Both the position numbers and the translations under genes were made by a program. Under the pieces are notes generated by a model. The model was not told the origin of the DNA. It saw nothing but the letters and a program-made list of their open reading frames with translations, and made no database searches. From the NCBI GenBank assembly GCA_037442205.1, contig JBBIQS010000007.1, positions 1-64,000 on the forward strand: DNA of 64,000 nucleotides, read 5' to 3'. Positions 25,494 through 34,517 of this stretch are shown here, in pieces; position 1 is the stretch's first letter, and every line of letters starts with the position of its first letter. Origin of the DNA: JBBIQS01 sp037442205 (GTDB lineage: Bacteria; Myxococcota; Myxococcia; Myxococcales; UBA5297).

Positions 25494-25934
25494 ATGACAC
25501 GAATCGCATACACCGATCCAGCTCCAGGCGAGCGATACCTCGCCGACAAGAAGGTCGTACAACAAGTTATCCGGTCCGCGGTCCCCGACCTCGAACTGCT
25601 CACTTTTCAGACGCGGCACGGGCCCAACATGACGAAGGGGATACCCTACTGCGCGAGGCACTCGCGAACGGACCTGCTCATCCTGTCCGTCGAGGAGGGA
25701 CTCATCTCGGAAGCGCTGCGCGAAACGTTCGTGGCAGTCGTTCTTCCGTGGCTTGCGAACCGCATCGCCGGTCTCAGGCTCAGGAACGCATCGTCGAACT
25801 GGCCGGGTGTAGTCGTGGCGCTCGACGGAGCGTTCGTCGAAGCGGCTTGTTCAGCGGGAGCTCTGTTTCCCAGCATCGCCGAGGTCCGCCGGCGGATGAA
25901 CGTCGCCAGCCGCATCGCGGCGATTCCTGCGTGA
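25494..25934 (+). CDS. Hypothetical protein
   Basis: A 146-aa protein of unknown function. It begins MTRIAYTDPAPGERYLADK and contains the sequence VIRSAVPDLELLTFQT. There are no membrane segments or known motifs. The start is uncertain: ATG 25494 follows a GAGGGGA very closely, and GTG 25485 is an alternative nine bases upstream. The gene stands alone between the Deg-type protease and the M3 peptidase, and I found no neighbour that suggests a role. Confidence 0.55.
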   Translation: MTRIAYTDPAPGERYLADKKVVQQVIRSAVPDLELLTFQTRHGPNMTKGIPYCARHSRTDLLILSVEEGLISEALRETFVAVVLPWLANRIAGLRLRNASSNWPGVVVALDGAFVEAACSAGALFPSIAEVRRRMNVASRIAAIPA

Positions 25935-26147
25935 GCGTCGGATGCCGGCCAAGTGTCGTCGTCGGCTTGCAGGCTGTTGCCAGCCACGAGCTCGAACAAC
26001 AACGTCGAAGGCCTTGTTGTGGGTCAGGGCGGGCATTTTCGAGCTCGGGGACCTGCCCTACTTTCCATTCGACGCGCCTCGATGAAGGGGTCGACCTCGG
26101 CCGGCGTCGATCACGATCCGCCGGTCTATTCGGAACCGCGAACCGCC

Positions 26148-28292
26148 CTACTTCCCCGCAAACCCCCGCTTCCGCATCAGCGCATCGATCCCCGCCCCGC
26201 GTCCGCGGAAGGCCTTGTAGCTCTCCTCCGGATCCACGGTATTCCCCACCGACAGGACCTTCTCGAAGAGCCTTTTGGCGATCTCCGAGTCATACGGCCC
26301 CTTGCCCTCGGTGAACGCCTCATAGGCATCGGCGACCAAGGTGTCCGCCCACAGGTAGCTGTAATAGCCGGCCGAATACCCATCGCCGCCGAAGACGTGG
26401 GCGAACTGCGGAATGCGGTGGCGCATCACGATCTCCGCCGGCATCCCCAGCGCCGCCAGGGTCTCCTTCTCGAACGCCGCCGGATCGATGGGCTTGGCGC
26501 CCGCCAGGTGCAGCTTCATGTCCACCAGCGCGCTCGACAGGAACTCCACCGTGGCGAAGCCCTGATTGAAGGTCGCCGCCTTGGCGATCTTGGCCGCCAG
26601 CTCCGGCGGCATCGGCTTGCCGGTCTGGTAGTGCAGCGCGAACCTGCTCAGCACCTCGGGCGTCGACAGCCAGTGCTCCAGGATCTGCGAGGGGAATTCC
26701 ACGTAGTCGCGCGCCACCGCCGTCCCCGACAGCGAGGGGTAATTCACGTTCGACGCCAGCCCGTGCAGCGCGTGGCCGAACTCGTGGAACAGCGTGGTGG
26801 CGTCGTCCCAGCTCACTAGGATCGGCTCGCCCGGCTTCCCGGGCACGAAGTTCGAATTGTTGGAGACGATGGTCGGAATCTCGCGCTCGAAACGCTCCTG
26901 GGCGCGGTAGGCGTCCATCCACGCTCCGGAGCGCTTGCTCGACCGCGCGAAGGGGTCGAAGTACCACAGCCCCAGGTGCTTGCCGGTCGCCTTCTGCCGC
27001 ACCTGGTAGACCCGCACATCGGGATGGAACACCGGCAGCCCGCTCACTGGCACGAACTCGAAGCCGTACAGCTCGCCCGCCACCCAGAACATCCCCTCGC
27101 GCAGCTTCTCGAGCTGCAGGTAGGGCTTCACCTCGTTCTGATCCAGGTCGTACTTCGCCTTGCGCACCTTCTCGGCGTAGTAGCGGTAGTCCCACGGGGC
27201 GATGGCGATCTTGGCGCCCTCCTTGTCGGCGATCGCCTGCATGTCGGCGACCTCCTCGCGCACCCGCGCCACCGCCGGCTTCCACACCGCCTCCATCAGC
27301 TCCATGGCCCGCTCCGGCGTCTTGGCCATGCTGTTCTCGAGCCGCCAGTGGGCGTGCGTCTTGAACCCCAGCAGCGCCGCGCGCTCGGCGCGCAAGGCGA
27401 GAATCTCCGCGATGATCTTCTTGGTGTCGTGCTGGTCGCCGTTGTCGCCGCGGCTGGCGAAGTTCCGGAAGACCTTCTCGCGCAGTTCGCGCCGCGTGGA
27501 GTAGCTCAGGAACGGCTCCACCGACGAGCGGGTATTGCTGACGATCCACTTCCCCTTCTGCCCGCGCTTTTCGGCCTCGGTGGCCATCCCGGCGCGCACC
27601 GACTCGGGCAGGCCGGCGAGGTCGGCCTCGCTTTCCAGCACGACGGTGTAACTGCCTTCGTCGGCGAGCACGTGCTGGCGGAACTCGGCGTAGAGCGTCG
27701 CCAGCCGCTCGTTGACCGCGGCCATCCGCTTCTTGCCGGCCTCGTCGAGCCTGGCCCCGGCGCGCACGAAGTTGGTGAAGACGAGCCAGGTCAGCCGCTG
27801 CTGCTCGGCAGTGAGCTGCGACTTCTGCGGCGAGTCGTAGACCTCCTGGATGCGCTTGAAGAGCGCCGCGTTCTGGAAGATCTCGTCGGAGAACGCCGAC
27901 AGCCGCGGGGCCATCTTGCGCTCGACCGCCTGGCATTCGGGAGTGGCCAGGCTGCCCACAAAGACTCCGAAGATCGCGGTCACGTCGTTGAACTGCCGGC
28001 CGGTCCTCTCCAGGGCGGCGATGGTGTTCTCGAAGGTCGGCGCCGCGGCGTCGTTGGCGATGGCGGCGATCTCCTTGCGGTTGTGATTCATCGCCGCCTC
28101 GAGCGCGGGCTCGAAGTGCTCGACCTTCACCTGGTCGAAGGGCGGCACGCCGCCGTAGGGGCCGGTCCAGGGGCGCAGCAGCGGGTTGCCTTGGGCGGTC
28201 GAGAGATCGGGTTTCACGCGGCTCTCCTTGGGAGTGGTGGCGCAGCCCGCGAGGATCGCGGCGGCGACGTTTGCTGCGACGAGCATGCGCAC
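26148..28292 (-). CDS. M3-family oligopeptidase, predicted lipoprotein (Dcp-like)
   Basis: A 714-aa zinc metallopeptidase of family M3 (Dcp/oligopeptidase A). It contains the zinc site HEFGH (residues 503-507) with a downstream Glu in VEFPSQILEHW, and the conserved YYSYLWAD segment near the C-terminus. The length fits the family. It cuts short peptides. Unusually, the N-terminus looks like a lipoprotein signal, VAANVAAAILAGC (lipobox LAGC, Cys17), suggesting a periplasmic or outer-membrane-bound enzyme. GTG 28292 has AAGGAAG 5 nt upstream; the ATG two codons later is an alternative. Confidence 0.9.
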   Translation of the reverse strand: MRMLVAANVAAAILAGCATTPKESRVKPDLSTAQGNPLLRPWTGPYGGVPPFDQVKVEHFEPALEAAMNHNRKEIAAIANDAAAPTFENTIAALERTGRQFNDVTAIFGVFVGSLATPECQAVERKMAPRLSAFSDEIFQNAALFKRIQEVYDSPQKSQLTAEQQRLTWLVFTNFVRAGARLDEAGKKRMAAVNERLATLYAEFRQHVLADEGSYTVVLESEADLAGLPESVRAGMATEAEKRGQKGKWIVSNTRSSVEPFLSYSTRRELREKVFRNFASRGDNGDQHDTKKIIAEILALRAERAALLGFKTHAHWRLENSMAKTPERAMELMEAVWKPAVARVREEVADMQAIADKEGAKIAIAPWDYRYYAEKVRKAKYDLDQNEVKPYLQLEKLREGMFWVAGELYGFEFVPVSGLPVFHPDVRVYQVRQKATGKHLGLWYFDPFARSSKRSGAWMDAYRAQERFEREIPTIVSNNSNFVPGKPGEPILVSWDDATTLFHEFGHALHGLASNVNYPSLSGTAVARDYVEFPSQILEHWLSTPEVLSRFALHYQTGKPMPPELAAKIAKAATFNQGFATVEFLSSALVDMKLHLAGAKPIDPAAFEKETLAALGMPAEIVMRHRIPQFAHVFGGDGYSAGYYSYLWADTLVADAYEAFTEGKGPYDSEIAKRLFEKVLSVGNTVDPEESYKAFRGRGAGIDALMRKRGFAGK

Positions 28293-28480
28293 GGAGACTT
28301 CCTTTCGCCTCGAAGAAGGGTCGCAGCGTAGCAGAGGCGTTGCCGGGAGGGCCTGGTCTCCCTCCCCGAGAGCGATCGAGCTGGTGAGCGTCTTCGATGG
28401 AGTCCAGGGCGCGCGGCCCTCGAGCCATCGCAATCCCTGGCCGAGCCAGCGCGTATCCCCGATATCATTCAGTGATCGCG

Positions 28481-29458
28481 ATGCCCATCGACCGAGCCCT
28501 CCAAGTCCTGGCCACCCTCGTCCTTATTGCCGCGGGGATGGGAATCGTCGGCGCCTCGCGCCTCGTGCTCGCTTGGAGCCGGCCGGCTCCGCGGCGGCGC
28601 GAGCTGATGGTGGCGGCGGCGTTCGCGGCGCCGGCATCGCTCGGGATTGCGATCTTCTCCTACGGCGCCTGGATCGAGGCGGACAGGCTCGAGGAGACGC
28701 GGATCGAGGTGCGCACGCCCAAGCTGCCCGCGGGCAGCCGGCTGCGCATCGTTCAGGTCTCCGACACTCACGCCGACGAGCGAACGCCGCTGATCGGCGC
28801 GCTCGCGGAGCGGATCAACGCCCTCGACCCAGACCTGTTCCTCTTTACCGGGGACGCCGCCAACTCAGCGGCCGGCGTGGCGGCGTTCCGCGCGATGGTC
28901 GAATCGATTCGCGCGCGCTACGGGAGCTTCGCGGTCCGCGGCAACCACGACGTGTGGTACTGGCGCGACAGCGACCTGTTCGGCTCGGGCGCAAAGGAGC
29001 TGGAAGGCAGGCCGGTGAAGATCGGCGAACTTCCGGTGTGGCTGTGCGGCGCGCCCTGGAGTCCGCGGGTGCGGCGCGGCTTCCCGGCATCCGAAGACCT
29101 GCTCGCGCTGGCCGAGCCCCTCGAGGAGTGCCTGGCCCAAAGCGGCGAGGGCTTCCGCATCGTCGCGCACCACACCCCGGATCTAATCGAGGAGGTCGCG
29201 CCGCGCGGGTCCGACCTCTTCCTCGCCGGCCACACCCACGGCGGCCAGGTGCGGCTGCCGTTCTACGGGGCACTGGAGTCGTTCGTCACGTCGCGGTTCG
29301 GCAAGAAGTACGAGATGGGCCGCTATCAGGTCGGGGCGACCACGCTCTTCGTCAGCCGCGGAGTCGGATTCGAGAATCCGCCCTCTCCGGCCCTTCGCGT
29401 GCTCTGCCCGCCAGAGGTAGCGGTCATCGACGTCGTGGGAGTTGGACCGCAGCCCTGA
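28481..29458 (+). CDS. Membrane-anchored metallophosphoesterase (YkuE-like)
   Basis: A 325-aa protein. Two N-terminal hydrophobic helices (about 9-31 and 43-61) anchor a calcineurin-like phosphoesterase domain. All motifs are present: DTHAD (Asp95, His97), GDAAN (Asp125), GNHD (155-157), AHHTPD near 225 and GHTHGGQ near 247. These bind a di-metal centre that hydrolyses phosphoesters; related YkuE-like proteins are exported or membrane-linked. Start is uncertain: ATG 28481, with GTG 28472 three codons upstream; neither has a clear ribosome-binding site. Confidence 0.88.
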   Translation: MPIDRALQVLATLVLIAAGMGIVGASRLVLAWSRPAPRRRELMVAAAFAAPASLGIAIFSYGAWIEADRLEETRIEVRTPKLPAGSRLRIVQVSDTHADERTPLIGALAERINALDPDLFLFTGDAANSAAGVAAFRAMVESIRARYGSFAVRGNHDVWYWRDSDLFGSGAKELEGRPVKIGELPVWLCGAPWSPRVRRGFPASEDLLALAEPLEECLAQSGEGFRIVAHHTPDLIEEVAPRGSDLFLAGHTHGGQVRLPFYGALESFVTSRFGKKYEMGRYQVGATTLFVSRGVGFENPPSPALRVLCPPEVAVIDVVGVGPQP

Positions 29459-29565
29459 GCGCGGCTCCCCGGGGCTCGCGGACCTGATTCTGAATCCCAT
29501 CCCCGTGACGAAAGAGGTACCGAAGGCGGCCGCGCCATCGCCCTGTCCGCGCTCGCCTCCAGGCC

Positions 29566-31224
29566 TCAGTCTGGGCCGACCGGCCCGGCGCCAAGCCGGA
29601 GGTCCCCCAGGCTCGACCTGAAGGACTGGTCCCGCTCCGCCTCGATGCCCCGCCCGCGGCCCGGAGCCGGAAGCGTGAAGGCGAAGGTGCAGCCCTCTCC
29701 CGGAGTCGAGAGGCACTCGATCTTCCCCCCGTGCCACTCCACGATCTTGCGGCACAGGTACAGGCCCAGCCCCAGCCCGGGCTGGCGGAGGGTGGTCTTG
29801 CTGCTCACCCGGTAGAACCGGGTGAACAGGCGCTGCTGGTCGGCGAGCGGGATGCCGGGGCCGTGATCGGTCACCGAGACGCGCACCGTCCCCCGGGGCA
29901 GCAGCGCCACCTCCACCTCAACCGGCGAGCCTTGCGGCGAGTACTTGAGCGCGTTGTCGAGCAGGTTGGCCACCACCTCCTCGATTCGCTTGGGATCGAC
30001 CTCGGACACCGCCGGCCGCTCGGGCTGCGCGTAGGAGATGGTTCGCTCCGGCACCTGGCGGCGGAAATCCTCCACCATCTCCGCGACCAGCGGGCGAAGG
30101 TCGAGCCGCACCGGGTTGAAGGCCAACGCCCCTCGCTGGGCGCGCGAGGTGTCGAGCAGGTGCTCGACCATGTCGGCGAGCCGATCGGCCTGGCGCAGCA
30201 TCCGCTGCAGCGAGCCGCGCTCCACCGGCAGGCCTTGGTCCAGGCGGCGCAGGCCGTGCTGCACCAGCACCCGCAGCGGATTCAGCGGGCCGCGCATCTC
30301 GTGGGCGGCGATGTCCAGGAACTCGCTCTTCGCGCGGTCGGCCGCCTCGGCCAGCTCCTTGGCCTTCCGGAGCGCTTGCTCGGCGCGGCGGCTCTCGGTC
30401 ACGTCCTGGAAGGAGAGCGCCACCCCTCCCTCCGACGCCGGCAGCCGGACGGCATTGATCGACAGCACGACCCGGCCTTTCTCAGGCTGCCACAGCTGGT
30501 ACTCCGCCCCGTAGATCGGCTCGTCCCTCCTCAGCGCCAGCGCGCAGGGCTGCTCTTCGTCCGGGCAAGGCTCCCCGCTGGGGCTGCGCATCAGCTGAGG
30601 CCCGCAGCACCTGCGCCCGATGATCTCCTCGCGCCGCGCGCCGAGGATCTGCTCGGCCTCGGCGTTGACGAAGCGGTAGCGGCAGGCGCCATCCACCAGG
30701 GCGATGCCCGCGGGGATGGTCTCCAGCACCAGCCGCAGCTGCCGCTCGCTGTTCGTCAGCCTCCGCTCGGCCAGGCGCTTCTCCGAGAGCGTCCCGACCA
30801 GGTTGGCCACCGCCAGGTAGGCCTCGAGCGTTTCCCGCGGGGGGATCTGGGAGGCCCGATGGCCCACCAGCAGCACCGCCGAGACCTGGTTGAGCACGGT
30901 GATCGGCAACAGGACCGCCGCGCACGGGCCGCTGGCGTGCACCTGCTCCGAGGCCATGAAGCCCGAGTCGAAGACCTGCGCGGCGGGGCCGAGGGTCGCC
31001 TCCACCACGTCCTTGCACCCGCCCTCGCCCTGGCTCGCGCGGGCGACGATCTGCCCGTGCGCATCCTGCTCCTCCACCACCGCGATGTCGGCGTGGAAGA
31101 AGCTGCGCATCGCCTTGGCCACCTCGAGGTGCAGGTCGCTCTCCGGCGGCAGGGCCGCGAGGTACTGGACCGCCCTGATGAATCCGGAGAGAGGGCCGTG
31201 AGGGCCTGTGGCGTAGATCGTCAA
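29566..31224 (-). CDS. GAF-PAS sensor histidine kinase of the corrinoid methyltransferase operon
   Basis: A 552-aa cytoplasmic kinase with no membrane helices. Order: a GAF domain (about 15-160), a PAS domain (about 165-285, IPAGIALVDGACRYRFVNAEAE), a dimerisation domain with phospho-acceptor His308 (AAHEMRGPLNPL), then an ATPase domain with N-box LLDNALKYSP, DHGPGIP and GLGLGLYLC. Start: a TTG at 31224 overlaps the stop of the upstream reductive activator (TTGA), so coupling is likely; the start is inferred. It closes a four-gene methyl-transfer operon, and no response regulator lies next to it. It probably senses a ligand or redox state and controls methyl-transfer genes, as Methanosarcina MsmS-type kinases do. 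Confidence 0.85.
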   Translation of the reverse strand: MTIYATGPHGPLSGFIRAVQYLAALPPESDLHLEVAKAMRSFFHADIAVVEEQDAHGQIVARASQGEGGCKDVVEATLGPAAQVFDSGFMASEQVHASGPCAAVLLPITVLNQVSAVLLVGHRASQIPPRETLEAYLAVANLVGTLSEKRLAERRLTNSERQLRLVLETIPAGIALVDGACRYRFVNAEAEQILGARREEIIGRRCCGPQLMRSPSGEPCPDEEQPCALALRRDEPIYGAEYQLWQPEKGRVVLSINAVRLPASEGGVALSFQDVTESRRAEQALRKAKELAEAADRAKSEFLDIAAHEMRGPLNPLRVLVQHGLRRLDQGLPVERGSLQRMLRQADRLADMVEHLLDTSRAQRGALAFNPVRLDLRPLVAEMVEDFRRQVPERTISYAQPERPAVSEVDPKRIEEVVANLLDNALKYSPQGSPVEVEVALLPRGTVRVSVTDHGPGIPLADQQRLFTRFYRVSSKTTLRQPGLGLGLYLCRKIVEWHGGKIECLSTPGEGCTFAFTLPAPGRGRGIEAERDQSFRSSLGDLRLGAGPVGPD

Positions 31225-32840
31225 GTCGCTTGGATCGGTTCCAGATAGAGGCTTTCGAGAAACAGGTCGTCGAACAGGGGCTCGGTGGCAAGGTTGATGA
31301 GCCTGGCCTTCCCCCGCGACTCGCCAAGGTGGGCGGCTGCGGACGAGGACAGCATCACGTCCTCGCACCCGGCCAGGGCGGTGTTACCGCACAGCTCCAG
31401 CCGGTGGGCTGGAATCGCGGGCAGCAGGCCAATCGTCTGGGCGTTCTCGACGTCCAGGTACCGCCCGAAGGCGCCGCCGACGCACACCCGCTGCAGCTCC
31501 CCCAGGCGCACCCCCGATCGCGCGGACAATACGCGAATGCCCGCGCCGATGGCAGCCTTGGCGCGCTGGAGGGCGTCGATGTCGGGGCCGCCCACCCCGA
31601 GCTCCCGCTCCCCCTGACGCCAGAGGATCCAGCGCCCGCCCGACACCGAGGAGGCGAATCGCCCGTTGCGGCCGAGCGCGCCCGACCGCACCAGCATCGC
31701 GACCAGGTCCACCAGGCCCGACCCGCACAGCCCCCGGGGCTCGGCGTCGTCGAGGACTTCCGTTGCCAGACCTTCGGGGCCGGGGCGGACGCGGTAGATG
31801 GCCCCCGGCTCGGCGGGCAGCCCGCAGCTGATCCCTCCTCCCTCGAAGGCGGGCCCTCCGGCCGCTGAGGTCACCCAAACCTTCTCGCCATTCCAGAGTG
31901 CGATCTCGGAGTTGGTCCCGAAGTCGACGAGCAGCGCCGGGGCATGGCTCTCCAACAGCCGGGTGGCGACCAGCCCGGCGAGCAGATCCGAGCCCACGAA
32001 GCCAGCCAGCGGCGGCACGACCTCCACCGTCGCCCGAGGGTGGATCTTCCAGGCGTCGCTCCAGGCGGTCGTCTCCTCGGGCTCGCAGGGGATGAACTCG
32101 GTCCAGTGGCGCGGCTGAAGCAGCAGCTGGCAGTTGCGGCCCGACAGCAGGGCGACCATCGCGGTGTTGCCCACCAGCTCGACGTGCACCACCCGGCGCA
32201 GATCGAGTCCCTCGCGCGTGGCGATCTCCCACAGCGCCGCGCCCACGGCCCGCACCGCCTGCCGGCTCAGCTCGCTGGCCGCCTCCGGGGATTCGGCAGC
32301 CGCCGACAGCCGGCTCACCACGTCGGATCCAAAGGCGCGCTGGGGGTTGAGGCCCACCCGGCTGGAGATCCACCGCGAGCCCAAGAGGTCGTACACCGAG
32401 ATGGAGATGTTGGTGGTGCCCAGGTCCACCGCCGCGCCGCAGGGACGCTGGACCTCCGCGGGCACGGCTCGTCCCGGCGCCGACGGCCGGGCCCGCTGTG
32501 CGTGCTCGATTCCCGCGCGTGGAGGAGTGCGCCAGTCCGAGCGGCGCGCGGGATTGAGGATGTCGATCAGCAGGTTGTCGGCGGGCCGCAGCTGGCAGGC
32601 CAGGCGAACGCCTTGCTGAAGGAGTCCCTTCGAAAGGTGGATGCGCTCGGCGGCCGTGGGCGCCGTTGCCGCGACTCCCTCAGCCCGCACCCGACACAGG
32701 CCGCAGGCTCCGATGCCTCGGCAGCCGGACCGGACCGGGAGGTTGGCCTCGTTGAGCAGCTGAAGCAGCGACTGCTCCTCGCCGGAGAAGGAGAGCGAGC
32801 GGGGCGGCCCCTCGCCGCGTCTCACTGTGAGGGTCGGCAT
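31221..32840 (-). CDS. Reductive activator of corrinoid proteins ([2Fe-2S]-ASKHA, RamA/RACE-like)
   Basis: A 539-aa protein. The N-terminus (about 1-90) is a ferredoxin-like domain with Cys40, Cys46, Cys49 and Cys82 (SGCRGIGACGLC...LACQL), a plant-type [2Fe-2S] ligand pattern. The large C-terminal domain carries ASKHA ATPase motifs: AAVDLGTTNISISVYDL and ALLVDFGTNSEIALWNG, with VCVGGAFGRYLD. Such proteins use ATP to reduce inactive Co(II) corrinoid to Co(I). It overlaps the upstream methyltransferase gene by 19 bp and the kinase gene by 4 bp. ATG 32840 is chosen because the domain begins there; the frame is open further upstream. Confidence 0.92.
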   Translation of the reverse strand: MPTLTVRRGEGPPRSLSFSGEEQSLLQLLNEANLPVRSGCRGIGACGLCRVRAEGVAATAPTAAERIHLSKGLLQQGVRLACQLRPADNLLIDILNPARRSDWRTPPRAGIEHAQRARPSAPGRAVPAEVQRPCGAAVDLGTTNISISVYDLLGSRWISSRVGLNPQRAFGSDVVSRLSAAAESPEAASELSRQAVRAVGAALWEIATREGLDLRRVVHVELVGNTAMVALLSGRNCQLLLQPRHWTEFIPCEPEETTAWSDAWKIHPRATVEVVPPLAGFVGSDLLAGLVATRLLESHAPALLVDFGTNSEIALWNGEKVWVTSAAGGPAFEGGGISCGLPAEPGAIYRVRPGPEGLATEVLDDAEPRGLCGSGLVDLVAMLVRSGALGRNGRFASSVSGGRWILWRQGERELGVGGPDIDALQRAKAAIGAGIRVLSARSGVRLGELQRVCVGGAFGRYLDVENAQTIGLLPAIPAHRLELCGNTALAGCEDVMLSSSAAAHLGESRGKARLINLATEPLFDDLFLESLYLEPIQAT

Positions 32841-33853
32841 GGGGGCCTCCGGCGCGCCGCCGCCACCATCGCGGCCACGTTCTCGGGGCGCGCCTCCACA
32901 GGGACCTCCGAGCCGCAGGAGAGGACGAACCCGGAGCGGTCGGCGAATTCGTCCAAGAGCGCCTCGGACTGCGCCGCCACCGCCTCGGGAGTTTCGAGGA
33001 CGAAGGACATTGGCTTGAGGTTGCCCGCCAGGCAGGTGGTGGGCAGCGCGGCGATCGCCTGGCGCGCGCTGACCTCGTAGTCGAAGTGCGCGACCTCCAC
33101 CTTTGCCTTGGCGTACCAGGGAAGGATCGGCGCGCTGGGCCCGGCGATGTACAGCCAGCTGGCCGCCGCTCCTGCCTGCTTGAGGGCAGAGAAGATGCGC
33201 GCCAGGCGGGGCAGCAGCGCCTCGCGGAAGAAGGCGGGGGCGACCACCGCCGGAGAGCCGGCGGGCTCCCCGACGATCGGCACGTGGACGCCGGACTCGA
33301 CCAGCGCCCGGCCGTAGACGATCGCCGCCTCGGTCGTGAAGTCGAGCAGGCGCTCGAGCCGCGCGGGATCGTCCGCCATCAGGTAGAGCGCCGAGTCCAG
33401 GCCGATCAGCTGGCCGGCGAGGGTCATGGGCCCGAGCAGGGCGCTGACCACCGCCACCTCGCTCCCCACTTCCCGGCGCAAGATGGACGCCGCCCGCAGC
33501 ACCTCGGGCATCCGCCCCGCCGAGCGCGGGTTGGGCAGCCGCAGCCGCTCCACGCTCGGGGTCGGGCTCAGGGCATACGACTCGACCGCCGGGTAGAGGT
33601 CGCGCGGGTAGCGCAGCTTGCACCCCAGGGCCTCGCACTCCACGCTGAGGTCGAAGAAGGCGAGCACCGAGTCGTAGCCGTAGCGCTCCAGCGCCCGGAT
33701 CTGGCAGCGCGCGGCCAGCTCCCCGCTGCGCACGTAGTCGTGCACCGTCTCGCCGGACAGCGCCGCCGCGTGGGCCACCACCTGAGTGATGACCGGCGTG
33801 CGGTCGGGGCTCTGGAACTCGAGGGCGGCGGAGAAGCGCTCAAGGCTGTTCAT
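32822..33853 (-). CDS. UroD/MtaA-family methyltransferase with altered zinc motif
   Basis: A 343-aa cytoplasmic protein of the uroporphyrinogen decarboxylase/MtaA methyltransferase family. It has the family start (NSLERFSAALEFQSPDRTPV) and segments such as LLGPMTLAGQLIG and GEPAGSP. MtaA-type enzymes hold zinc with a His-x-Cys...Cys motif (His237, Cys239, Cys316 in MtaA). Here the first two positions are Tyr235 and Ala237 (LYIAGPS), and only the last Cys (Cys313, LSCGSEVP) remains. So it may not activate a thiol in the usual way. It overlaps the corrinoid protein gene by 14 bp and the activator by 19 bp. The methyl donor or acceptor is unknown. Confidence 0.85.
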   Translation of the reverse strand: MNSLERFSAALEFQSPDRTPVITQVVAHAAALSGETVHDYVRSGELAARCQIRALERYGYDSVLAFFDLSVECEALGCKLRYPRDLYPAVESYALSPTPSVERLRLPNPRSAGRMPEVLRAASILRREVGSEVAVVSALLGPMTLAGQLIGLDSALYLMADDPARLERLLDFTTEAAIVYGRALVESGVHVPIVGEPAGSPAVVAPAFFREALLPRLARIFSALKQAGAAASWLYIAGPSAPILPWYAKAKVEVAHFDYEVSARQAIAALPTTCLAGNLKPMSFVLETPEAVAAQSEALLDEFADRSGFVLSCGSEVPVEARPENVAAMVAAARRRPPCRPSQ

Positions 33854-34517
33854 GGGTTTCCTCCTCGTGCCGCACCGGCTGGCCGAGCTGCGCGAGCCGG
33901 TCGAGGTAGTGAGCGCCGTCGAAGGCCGTCTGGGCGACGTAGTCGACGTTCAGCTGCTCGGCCGTGGCCTGCTTGAGCGCCGCGCCGCCCGCGAGGACCT
34001 TGACGTGCCCCAGGCCGCGCCGGGCGAGCACCTCCTTCACCCGTTGGACCTGCGGAACCATGGTGGTGAGCAAGCCGCTGATCAGGACCGCAATCGCCTG
34101 CTCGCGCTCGGCCGCGCCGACCACGTTCTCGACCGGCTGGTCTCGGCCGAGGTCGACGACGTGGAAGCCGCGCCCGATGAGCACCATCCGCACCACGTTC
34201 TTGCCCAGGTCGTGGACGTCGCCCTCCAGCGTGGCGAGGATCACCGTGCCCCGGCTTGGCGAGGGGCCTGTCCCGAGGGGGAACAGCTCGCGGGTGGCCG
34301 CCATCACCGCCCGCCCGGCGAGCATGATCTCGAGCAGGTTGAACTCCTCCACCGTGCACTTCTCGTCCAGACGGCCCATCGCCTCCTCGATACCGTCCCT
34401 GACGATGAGCTCGGCGGGCACCCCGGCGTCGCGCAACCGGGAGGTCTCGCGGGCGGCCTGGCGGTGGTCGCCGTCGAGCAGCGCGGCGATCAGTGGCTGA
34501 AAGTCGGGAGGCGCCAT
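33840..34517 (-). CDS. Corrinoid (B12-binding) methyltransferase protein, MtaC-like
   Basis: A 225-aa cobalamin-binding protein. An N-terminal helical cap (about 5-85, with GIEEAMGRLDEKCTVEEFNLLEIMLAG) precedes a Rossmann-like B12 domain with the signature DVHDLGKN (Asp100...His102...Gly105; the DxHxxG motif whose His binds cobalt) and the SGLLTTMVPQ and LAGGAALKQ loops. It would carry a methyl group on its cobalt between methyltransferases. It is the first gene of the operon. ATG 34517 has AAGGGAG at about 6 nt; I discounted an open extension to 34595. Confidence 0.92.
   Translation of the reverse strand: MAPPDFQPLIAALLDGDHRQAARETSRLRDAGVPAELIVRDGIEEAMGRLDEKCTVEEFNLLEIMLAGRAVMAATRELFPLGTGPSPSRGTVILATLEGDVHDLGKNVVRMVLIGRGFHVVDLGRDQPVENVVGAAEREQAIAVLISGLLTTMVPQVQRVKEVLARRGLGHVKVLAGGAALKQATAEQLNVDYVAQTAFDGAHYLDRLAQLGQPVRHEEETHEQP

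Noticed and set aside
26976..28331. Plus-strand 451-codon frame over the M3 peptidase
   Set aside because: The minus strand holds the HEFGH peptidase. The plus frame has leucine/histidine/arginine bias and no recognisable domain.
29731..31248. Plus-strand 505-codon frame over the histidine kinase
   Set aside because: The kinase reads cleanly on the minus strand with all catalytic boxes. The plus frame is low-complexity arginine/glutamine/histidine-rich text, typical of a GC shadow.
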